Source: Runella slithyformis DSM 19594
Lineage (GTDB): Bacteria > Bacteroidota > Bacteroidia > Cytophagales > Spirosomataceae
DNA length: 64,000 nucleotides
Reading direction: 5' to 3'
Assembly: GCF_000218895.1 (NCBI RefSeq)
Contig: NC_015703.1
Span: forward strand, 5,779,001 to 5,843,000
Under the pieces are notes generated by a model. It was not told the origin of the DNA. It was given only the letters and a program-made list of their open reading frames with translations, and did no database searches. How positions within the stretch are numbered: position 1 is the first letter of the stretch; each line of letters begins with the position of its first letter. The position numbers and the translations under genes were made by a program. Below, one piece after another: positions 9,118 to 16,151 of the stretch.

Positions 9118-10218
9118 CTACTCTTCCTCGTCCTCCGCGCCTACAAGGGTATAGTCATAGTCGCCGTCGATGGCATTTTCCTCGCAAAGGGATTGTAAGT
9201 CGTCAAGAAAGTCTTCATAGACATCCGTAAGAATCTCAAAATCGGTAATTGCCAGGTAATCCGCACCGTCCTTTTCGATAGTTTCGTAGTCGAAGTAATA
9301 TTCATTTTCTTCGGTTACGTATTCCTGACACAGCGCCTCCAACTGAGCGGCAAAATCTTCCGGGTCCTCGACCTGAATAGAGAAATCAGACAGGTAAGTA
9401 CGGTCTTCGTCGTAGAAACTCGACTCTTCGCTATCGTCAGCTATCCCCTCACTGAAATCCAGATTTTCGACCGATTTCACAATCCATGAATCATGCCCGT
9501 TGTACTCTTTGTGCATCACATAATCGTACGGAATATAACAGTACCCGCTGTCGCCCCATTTTTCCCCCCACGAATTTCGGACAATGAACATTTTGTCAGG
9601 GTCAGAATAGCCGACACAAAGCATGGCATGCCAACCATGGGTTTTACGTACATTATCGGCAGGCTTCGGCATAATGACCCGACCTTTATTTCGATTGGCA
9701 CTGTCAAACGATTCAAAGGTATTGAGTGCAAAGGCGATCGGATGCCCCTCGGCCAATGTCTGCCGCCAAAGATTCAGTTCAGTTTTGATAAACTCTGCCT
9801 CCACAATGCGAAAATTAGACCCGTGATGGTACGAATCTTCGTCCGGCTCTTCCGTAATTCTATCCTTGTCATTGGGCCAGAATTCTTCCGAGCAGGCTCC
9901 GTATTCTTTGAGACCTTCGATGGCGTTATACATCATGGAACCGTTGTCATTCTCCTGCTCGCCTGCATAATACCGTGCGTTGTAATAAATGAATAATCGG
10001 CTTACGTCTGCGGCTTCACCTAGGGTACGCTTGGCTAGGTATTCATAGGCACCGGCAAAGGAATTGGCTACGCAGCTGTTGCCGACCTGCATTTCGACGG
10101 AGGTCATGAATTTCCTCAGGTCCACCTTTGGCGGAAGTTCCGGGCTTTTTTTTGCTTTTTTGTGGGTTACATCGTCCGGTATTTTACCGATACGGTAGCC
10201 GCCAATACGTTGAGACAT
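9118..10218 (-). CDS. Papain-like (C1) cysteine peptidase with acidic C-terminal extension
   Basis: A 366-residue protein. Residues 30-235 are a papain-fold peptidase: the oxyanion glutamine and nucleophile in QVGNSC (Gln44, Cys49), the catalytic histidine in HGWHAM (His197) and the asparagine in VRNSWG (Asn215), followed by GDSGYCYIPYDY. There is no signal peptide and no long propeptide, so a cytoplasmic enzyme is likely. The last 120 residues are strongly acidic, with two similar Asp/Glu/Tyr-rich stretches (both contain SLCEE- or ALCQE-type helices), of unknown role. It stands alone; the SDR gene upstream is separated by 254 bases containing hairpins. Substrate unknown. Confidence 0.85.
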   Translation of the reverse strand: MSQRIGGYRIGKIPDDVTHKKAKKSPELPPKVDLRKFMTSVEMQVGNSCVANSFAGAYEYLAKRTLGEAADVSRLFIYYNARYYAGEQENDNGSMMYNAIEGLKEYGACSEEFWPNDKDRITEEPDEDSYHHGSNFRIVEAEFIKTELNLWRQTLAEGHPIAFALNTFESFDSANRNKGRVIMPKPADNVRKTHGWHAMLCVGYSDPDKMFIVRNSWGEKWGDSGYCYIPYDYVMHKEYNGHDSWIVKSVENLDFSEGIADDSEESSFYDEDRTYLSDFSIQVEDPEDFAAQLEALCQEYVTEENEYYFDYETIEKDGADYLAITDFEILTDVYEDFLDDLQSLCEENAIDGDYDYTLVGAEDEEE

Positions 10219-10262
10219 AGAATCGTGAAGGTTATAGGTTCAGGTCAAAAAGAAATTCGGAA

Positions 10263-10435
10263 TGCAAAAAAAAGAAAAGAGCCGACTCCGGCGAATCGGC
10301 CCCTAAATAACAAATAAAATAGCATACGTTCTTTAAAAAGAACGCTAAGTAACGAATGATTAATCAATTTTTAATGTCTGCTCATCAGGGGTTAGCTGGA
10401 GGCATTCCTACAGCGTCAGTTTATTAAAACTGACG
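10263..10435 (-). terminator. Hairpins between SDR gene and peptidase gene
   Basis: Three stem-loops lie in this 254-base gap: a GC-rich imperfect stem around 10278-10297 (GCCGA...TCGGC) next to an A-tract that reads as U-tract on the minus strand, a 7-bp perfect stem 10327-10344 (CGTTCTT/AAGAACG), and a 9-bp perfect stem 10414-10435 (CGTCAGTTT/AAACTGACG). The first fits a terminator for the leftward SDR transcript. Confidence 0.5.
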
Positions 10436-10472
10436 GATGGACTGCTAACAATCCAAACAAGGGATTGATGCC

Positions 10473-11258
10473 TTATTTCGCCGTCCAGCCGCCGTCTACG
10501 GTCAGGATAGAGCCCACCATATACGAGGCGGCGTCGCTTGCCAAAAAGATCGCGGCGCCCTGAATCTCCCGCAGCAGGCCCCAACGGCCCAACGCCGTGG
10601 CCCCCACGATAAATTTTTTGGACTCTTCGGTATCGGCAATGGGCAGGTTCATTTCGGTCAAAAAAGGCCCGGGGCAGATGGCATTGACGTTGATGTGGAA
10701 AGGGGCCAACTCCAGAGCAAGCGCCCGGGTCATCTGGACCACGGCTCCTTTGCTGGACGTATAGGGCGTGCGATTGGCCAGCCCTACCAACCCCAACGTA
10801 CTGGCCATGTTGATAATGCTGCCGCGCTGTTGCTGCTTCATGTAGGGCGTTACGGCTCGTGCGCTCAACCAGGTACCGTTGACGTTGACATCCATTACTT
10901 TTTTAAAATCTTCGGGTGTTACTTCGTCGATGGCCCCCCGGATGTTGATACCGGCGCTGTTGATCAGAATATCAATGCGTCCGAAAGCATCCATAGCGGC
11001 TTTGGCCATGGCTTCGGTTTGCGCTACGTCAGTGGTATCGGCGCTGAAGGAGAATGCCTTTATGCCAAACTCTTCACTGAGCGTACGCGCGGCCTGTACG
11101 CCTTCCGCTGCATTTCGGTTAACGATCAGCAGGTTGGCCCCGGCCGAAGCCAATCCGGCGGCCATGGCCAGTCCGAGCCCTTTTGAACCGCCCGTAATGA
11201 TGGCGGCTTTTCCGGTCAAATCAAATTGTTTAATTCCGGGGAATGTTTCTCTATCCAT
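10473..11258 (-). CDS. Short-chain dehydrogenase/reductase (SDR), sugar-acid type
   Basis: A 261-residue classical SDR with the full fold: nucleotide-binding TGGSKGLG at residues 22-29, NSAG near 90, catalytic serine in NMASTLG and the YTSSK Tyr-Lys pair, then NAICPGPFLTEM after the active site and the C-terminal SYMVGSILTVDGGW. The overall look is that of gluconate 5-dehydrogenase or 2-deoxy-D-gluconate 3-dehydrogenase relatives, using NAD(P) on a polyol or ketoacid. It is the last gene of a leftward group after the exported isomerase-like protein (30-base gap) and the haem dehydrogenase, suggesting a shared carbohydrate pathway. Exact substrate cannot be read from sequence. Confidence 0.88.
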   Translation of the reverse strand: MDRETFPGIKQFDLTGKAAIITGGSKGLGLAMAAGLASAGANLLIVNRNAAEGVQAARTLSEEFGIKAFSFSADTTDVAQTEAMAKAAMDAFGRIDILINSAGINIRGAIDEVTPEDFKKVMDVNVNGTWLSARAVTPYMKQQQRGSIINMASTLGLVGLANRTPYTSSKGAVVQMTRALALELAPFHINVNAICPGPFLTEMNLPIADTEESKKFIVGATALGRWGLLREIQGAAIFLASDAASYMVGSILTVDGGWTAK

Positions 11259-11288
11259 GCGGGTGTAATGCTGAAGTAATGTATTTGG

Positions 11289-12347
11289 TTAGTGAAGACC
11301 TAATTTTTCTTTGCTGTATTTTAACGATTCTATAATATTACTTTCTTCGATCGCCAGCCGCTCTTCAGGCCGCAGCTGCGCTACCCGTGGCAAGGGCGAA
11401 GCCGACTTGTTTTTTCGGATCATCTGAAGGGCTTGGGCAAACTCCCTGCCCGATACGTCCTCGAAGGTAGCCCAGTAATCGGGTTTCAAACACGGGATTT
11501 CCAGCGGGTCACGGGTGATCATTTCTAAACTGAACGTGATGTCAGGATTATGCTTTTGACAAATCCCCACAAGCTTGGGCAGATCCAATATTCCTTTTCC
11601 CAACGGCACTTCGGACAACAAAAAACCGTCCGGGTATTCTTCTACGGCCATGTCTTTGATGTGTGTGCTGAACATATAGGGTGCCAAGGCCTGCACTACG
11701 TGGGCAGAATCTTCCATGAGGGCGATGTTATTGCCGAAATCCAGGGTAGCGCCGATCCATTCGCTGTTGAGCTGTTTAAGGGCCGCCACCAGATCATTCG
11801 CCTGCCAATCTTTATGGTTTTCAACCGCTAATTTGACCTTGTATTTTCGAAGTATAGGTTCGGCCAGCTGCAACGAGACCAACGCACTTTTTTTAAAGTC
11901 CAGAAAGGCCTGTTCCGAATGAAAAATTTCATACCGCCGCCCGCCCGAGCAGACCGTTCTGAGGATTTGTGCCCCCGCCTCGCGGGCATTTTTTACTTCA
12001 TTTTCAAAGGCCGGCACATCTTCCGCTTTTTTAGGAACGCCAATAGACCCTTCTACGTACAGTCCTAACTTTTCTCTGCGGTCGCGCACTTTTTTGGCGA
12101 AATCAACGCTCCAATCTTTCACAACTACCTGCATCCCTCCCGCGCCTATTTGGTGACAGTGCTCGAGCAGGTCAACGGCGTTTTGAAACCCGGGGTATTT
12201 AGCACTTTCCACCTTTGAGTTCCACCGGCTCGCGTACGAATGTACCACGATCCCCATGCGGTTTGAAGCAGCCCCCTTCGGAAATTCAGGCAGCGATAAG
12301 GCTCCGAATCCCATGGCCGTACTCTGTAAAAATTGACGTCGTTTCAT
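11289..12347 (-). CDS. Exported xylose-isomerase-like TIM-barrel protein
   Basis: A 352-residue protein of the sugar phosphate isomerase/epimerase (AP endonuclease 2-like) superfamily. The N-terminus MKRRQFLQSTAMGFGALSL resembles a Tat-type signal although it has only one Arg pair followed by Q. Barrel features include AVENHKDW near 196, GATLDFGNN, FSTHIKDM and FSLEM, which carry the Glu/His/Asp metal ligands in this superfamily. It sits 30 bases before the SDR gene, and the haem dehydrogenase gene lies 136 bases upstream on the same strand. Family members isomerise or epimerise sugars; here the cell location would be the periplasm. Substrate unknown. Confidence 0.8.
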   Translation of the reverse strand: MKRRQFLQSTAMGFGALSLPEFPKGAASNRMGIVVHSYASRWNSKVESAKYPGFQNAVDLLEHCHQIGAGGMQVVVKDWSVDFAKKVRDRREKLGLYVEGSIGVPKKAEDVPAFENEVKNAREAGAQILRTVCSGGRRYEIFHSEQAFLDFKKSALVSLQLAEPILRKYKVKLAVENHKDWQANDLVAALKQLNSEWIGATLDFGNNIALMEDSAHVVQALAPYMFSTHIKDMAVEEYPDGFLLSEVPLGKGILDLPKLVGICQKHNPDITFSLEMITRDPLEIPCLKPDYWATFEDVSGREFAQALQMIRKNKSASPLPRVAQLRPEERLAIEESNIIESLKYSKEKLGLH

Positions 12348-12483
12348 TGTTTTTGAGTTCTAAATGGCTCGAATGACGAATTATTCGAATGAAGAATGAC
12401 GAATTTCCCCTTTTATCTCTTCCCTACTTCCTTACCTTTGTTTTTCCTTTCTCCGGACTCTTACTTCTTGCTCCCGATTCCTC

Positions 12484-15051
12484 CTACTTCGTATTCGCCA
12501 AATACCGGTTCAGTTCCTGGGCGGTCCAGGGTACCACTCTGCCTTGCGAAGTATGTCTTGTTTTGCCTACCAGGCCTTTGCTGACCGGGCCGGCATTGTT
12601 GCCCCATTCGTTGCGGATGTACATCAGAATGGCCGTAATGGCCCCATCGTCCATGGTGGAATGAGAAGGCATGACGGGCAGAATATCGGGGACGTCATAC
12701 TGTTTTCCCGCCACCTCAACCGGCCCTTCCATGCCGTGCAGCACAATAAGCGCGAGGCGTTTTTCATCGCCCAATACCCAGGAAGATTCGATCAGCGGCG
12801 GCCCGAAACGGCTGAGCCCGGCCCCGTCGCTGCCGTGGCATCCGGCGCAGGTCGTGAGGTAATGTTGACGTCCGAGCGCAAACTGTTGCTGTTGTTCTTC
12901 GTTCAATAAACTCTGCTGTACATTGGCGGCCTGCGCTGCGTGTCCGGGCCATTCAAACAGCGCGGAGACTGTTTGAAGACGTGTTTTTTGTTGCGGTTCC
13001 CAGTCAGTACGTGAAAATAACGCCGGGGCTTCGGCCAGTGGCAGGGGTTTCAGCCTGCGGTTTTTCCCCTGAATGGACAGTGCGGTAAGAATCACTTTTC
13101 GGTGCCAGCCAAACGACGCTCTATCCACATCTAATAGGTTCAAAAGAGCCGACATTTCTTTAACATCATGCTTTTTGACCACGGCTGTCGTGAGCATTTC
13201 CAACAATATTTCTTTATCCGGATGTTGTGCCTGCCACTGCGGCGATTTCAGCAGGGAGGTCAAAAAAACATACTCGCGGTTGTACAGGCTACTCATAACG
13301 GCATCCCGCATCAGCGGGAACGAACAATACCGCTCTGCCAGCCCGGCCAACAATTGCTGCGCGGCATTGGGCTCTAAAACGTAGGCCGACAATGCCATTT
13401 GAAGCGCCTGCTCGGGCGTTACTTTATCCCATTGCGACAGAATCACCTGTTGCAGTCGGGTCCGAACCGCCGGACTTTGTTGGGCAAAAGGCTCCAATAA
13501 ACGCAGCGCCGTGGCGCTGAGAAGCGAATTTTGCTCCGCCAAAAGCGTAAAAAGTACTTCGGAAGATCCGGCGTTCAGCCCTTCCAACGTCCATAGTGCA
13601 TGAAAGCGCCCCAGGGCGTTGGTCCCGTTGAGTGCCAGTTCCCTTACGAGCGGAATGCTTTGTGCATCGCGACGCTCAACCAACAGTCGCTGCGCCATAT
13701 CCCGCTGCCAACCGTCGGGATGCGACAGCAGCGCAACTAATTCGGCGGTGGATGCGGTTGAACGTTTTTTAGGTTTAGACGGTTTCCAATCCGTGGGAAC
13801 AATCCTCCAAATCCGTCCCCGATTCACGGGCTGCATCAATTTTCGGGCAAGGGTTTGTTCGCGTAAATAAGGAGTGACATAGGCTCCGTGCTGAATGAGT
13901 CCACGGTACATATCTGCTACATATAGAACCCCGTCGGGGCCGACGGTCAACGCCACAGGACGAAAGCGCTCGTCGGTAGAGGCCAAAAATTCTTTGCCGG
14001 GATGCGGGTCACGGGCCGACACCATAAATCCGTTTTTCTCCACTACATTGCGTTTGATGAGATTGCCCGAAGGCTCACAGACAAAGACGTTCCCGCGGTA
14101 TTCTTGAGGGAAAACACCCCCTCTGAGCACCGTTGGAGAGCAGGCGGCAGTAAATTCCAGCAGACGCCCGGAAGCATCCAATGTACCGGGAATGTATCCC
14201 CGATTCACCGCCGGGTTAGGACGGATCGGGTACACTCGGCGGTCAAGGGTAAAGCCGTGGTCAATACCTGTCGTAGGCGTGTGATTTTTATTGCGTGAAA
14301 GATAATTGGGCGGCACAAGATCACCGTGCAGCTGCGACCAATTGTAGTTATAATACAGGCGACCTTCGTCATCGTGGGTCATGCCCCATTGGCCCCGAAA
14401 CTCCGTGCTGTCGCGGAGCCATTTTCCATCCGCCAAGCGGTACCGCAGACGCGATTTGGCATTATAGTACCAATTGTCGGAGTTGCGCAGGAGCCCGTTG
14501 TCCGTATGTTCGGGCAGGCCGTTGCGGGCATAAGTTGAGTCAAGGAGTAGTTTGGACTCGGCTTTCAGGTTGCCGTCTTTGTCCTCTGCCAGCCACAGCG
14601 AATTATTGGCCGCGACCAACGCCCCGCCTTTGACCGGAGCAATGGCTCTGGGCATGATCAGGTTATCCAGAAAAACGGTGCTGCGGTCCATGGTTCCGTC
14701 GCCGTTGGTATCTTCGAGCACCGAAATACGTCCTACGGGCTTATCTTCCCCTTCTCCGTCGATAGTGGGCATAAAACCCCGCATTTCCACGACCCACAAT
14801 CGACCGTCTTCGTCGAAGGTAACCACGACGGGTGCCTGCACCATGGGCTCAGCGGCTACCAACTGAATCTTGAATCCGGGCTCAAGTTGAAAAGTTTTTG
14901 CTTCTTCTATCGGTGTTTTCGCCGGGGCCGGAACGTCCTTTTGTTCGGTTCCCAACAAGGTAAACAGGCTCGCAGCACCTATTAGCCCAATGCAAGCGGA
15001 AGCCATTGAATACGCTTTGAAAAAGGGGGATTTTTGATAAAAACGAGCCAT
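12484..15051 (-). CDS. Large membrane-bound/periplasmic dehydrogenase with beta-propeller, HEAT-like and cytochrome c domains
   Basis: An 855-residue exported protein. An N-terminal hydrophobic segment (about 13-33) is followed by a six-bladed-propeller-like domain (e.g. VTFDEDGRLWVVEMRG, LTVGPDGVLYVADMYRG), a helical HEAT-like middle part, and a C-terminal cytochrome c with haem motif CAGCH near residue 736 and a distal methionine candidate in LPVMPSH. This is the architecture annotated as putative membrane-bound dehydrogenase with PVC-type haem-binding domain, common in Planctomycetes and Cytophagales. It probably passes electrons from a sugar or alcohol to the respiratory chain. The SDR and TIM-barrel genes follow on the same strand. 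Substrate and cofactor are not visible. Confidence 0.8.
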   Translation of the reverse strand: MARFYQKSPFFKAYSMASACIGLIGAASLFTLLGTEQKDVPAPAKTPIEEAKTFQLEPGFKIQLVAAEPMVQAPVVVTFDEDGRLWVVEMRGFMPTIDGEGEDKPVGRISVLEDTNGDGTMDRSTVFLDNLIMPRAIAPVKGGALVAANNSLWLAEDKDGNLKAESKLLLDSTYARNGLPEHTDNGLLRNSDNWYYNAKSRLRYRLADGKWLRDSTEFRGQWGMTHDDEGRLYYNYNWSQLHGDLVPPNYLSRNKNHTPTTGIDHGFTLDRRVYPIRPNPAVNRGYIPGTLDASGRLLEFTAACSPTVLRGGVFPQEYRGNVFVCEPSGNLIKRNVVEKNGFMVSARDPHPGKEFLASTDERFRPVALTVGPDGVLYVADMYRGLIQHGAYVTPYLREQTLARKLMQPVNRGRIWRIVPTDWKPSKPKKRSTASTAELVALLSHPDGWQRDMAQRLLVERRDAQSIPLVRELALNGTNALGRFHALWTLEGLNAGSSEVLFTLLAEQNSLLSATALRLLEPFAQQSPAVRTRLQQVILSQWDKVTPEQALQMALSAYVLEPNAAQQLLAGLAERYCSFPLMRDAVMSSLYNREYVFLTSLLKSPQWQAQHPDKEILLEMLTTAVVKKHDVKEMSALLNLLDVDRASFGWHRKVILTALSIQGKNRRLKPLPLAEAPALFSRTDWEPQQKTRLQTVSALFEWPGHAAQAANVQQSLLNEEQQQQFALGRQHYLTTCAGCHGSDGAGLSRFGPPLIESSWVLGDEKRLALIVLHGMEGPVEVAGKQYDVPDILPVMPSHSTMDDGAITAILMYIRNEWGNNAGPVSKGLVGKTRHTSQGRVVPWTAQELNRYLANTK

Positions 15052-15365
15052 TGGAAAAGGGAGATTTTATGATGAACCCTACCGGTGACTTTACAAGAAT
15101 AAATTGGATAAATTTTACTGACTCCATTTACAGGAAGTGATAAATACCGGGGAAAGCGGAGAACGGAGGCCGGAGAAAGAAAAATGGAAATACGAATTCG
15201 GAGGTAAGAGGTCCGAAACCAGAAAGAGGAACGCAATAAATTAATTTAAAAGCACTCATTCGTAATTCGTCATTCATTCGTTCATTCGTCATTCACACAG
15301 GGTTTAACATAAAAAAAGAGCCGATTCCTGCGAATCGGCTCCCTACATATATCATGTAGATATGA
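15052..15365. other. Intergenic region with ATTCGT-type repeat and terminator
   Basis: No gene seen. It contains a purine-rich stretch 15135-15235, a repeat tract at 15257-15296 built from CATTCGT/AATTCGT units also found elsewhere in the window, and a perfect 10-bp hairpin (GAGCCGATTC, loop CTGC, GAATCGGCTC) at about 15318-15341. The run of A before the hairpin is a U-tract on the minus strand, making it a good intrinsic terminator for the RRM gene. Confidence 0.7.
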
Positions 15366-15749
15366 TTACCAACGTTTCTTGAAATCGTTGTCACGGCCGC
15401 CACCGCCGCCGCCATAGCCACCACGGCTTCCGCCGCCGCCACCAAAGCCGCCACCGCCACGGTTACCGCCACCAAAACCGCCGCCACCACCGGTGCGAGG
15501 ACGATCTTCACGTGGACGTGCTTCGTTTACCACGAGCACTTTACCCATAAAATCAAAATCATTTAGCTGTGAAATGGCTTGCTTAGCCTCGTCGTCATTA
15601 GGCATTTCGACAAAAGCGAAACCCCGGCTCTTACCCGTAAACTTGTCCATGATAATGCGGGCAGAAGATACCTCGCCAAATTCCTCGAATAATTCGCGTA
15701 ATTCGTCATCGTTCGCCTTGAACGGGACGTTTGCTACATAAATGTTCAT
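15366..15749 (-). CDS. Single-RRM, glycine-rich RNA-binding protein
   Basis: A 127-residue protein. Residues 1-80 are one RNA recognition motif with RNP2 IYVANVPF at the start and RNP1 KSRGFAFVEM in the middle; the tail is Gly-rich with Arg and Phe (GGGGGFGGGNRGG and similar), followed by the end DNDFKKRW. Such proteins in Bacteroidota and cyanobacteria bind single-stranded RNA, often in cold adaptation. The open frame starts earlier at 15833, but MNIYVANVPF at 15749 is where the RRM begins and is the clear start. It is followed by a strong terminator and is monocistronic. Confidence 0.95.
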   Translation of the reverse strand: MNIYVANVPFKANDDELRELFEEFGEVSSARIIMDKFTGKSRGFAFVEMPNDDEAKQAISQLNDFDFMGKVLVVNEARPREDRPRTGGGGGFGGGNRGGGGFGGGGGSRGGYGGGGGGRDNDFKKRW

Positions 15750-15984
15750 TTGTTTGATCAGTAAAAACGTTTGGTATGCTACGGACGGCCTTCGATCTAA
15801 ACTCCGTCCGACTAGATGACAAGTACGCAGCAATGCGGTCGAGAGAAACAGAGAAACTTCCTATAGCGAGACAAAGGTAAAAACTAATTTTCTCATTTTT
15901 TATATCCATTCCAAGGATTTTACAGAAATTTCTCAGAAAAGCGCAACCCAAAAGGCATTTATTCCGTACATACACTTTGTAAGA

Positions 15985-16083
15985 CTAAGGGAGCTTAGGT
16001 TTACAAGGGCATGTTTGCCTTTACTATTTGAGGAACGCACACGCGGAAGTCGGGGACAGCAACTGCCGTCCTCGACTTTTTTT
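15985..16083 (+). ncRNA. Candidate small RNA or 5' leader with intrinsic terminator
   Basis: The 402-base gap between the divergent RRM and M16 genes holds a rightward series of hairpins: CTAAG/CTTAG with loop GGAG just after 15985, an AAGGGCA/TTGCCTT stem, and a 9-bp stem GTCGGGGAC (16049-16057) with GTCCTCGAC (16068-16076) followed by seven T. It ends 68 bases before the M16 start, so it could be an independent sRNA or a terminated leader. No known RNA family was recognised. Confidence 0.35.
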
Positions 16084-16151
16084 GTTATTATTGCGGTAAT
16101 TTACTGCCTATCAATACGTTTTATTCATTCGTTCACTTTTTATCATTTGCC

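Noticed and set aside
10695..11186. Long antisense ORF over the SDR gene
   Set aside because: It is a shadow of the SDR reading frame, which has all family motifs.
12389..12664. Plus-strand ORF overlapping the 3' end of the haem dehydrogenase gene
   Set aside because: Low-complexity translation (many Leu/Phe/Pro), antisense to a strong gene, no homology signs.
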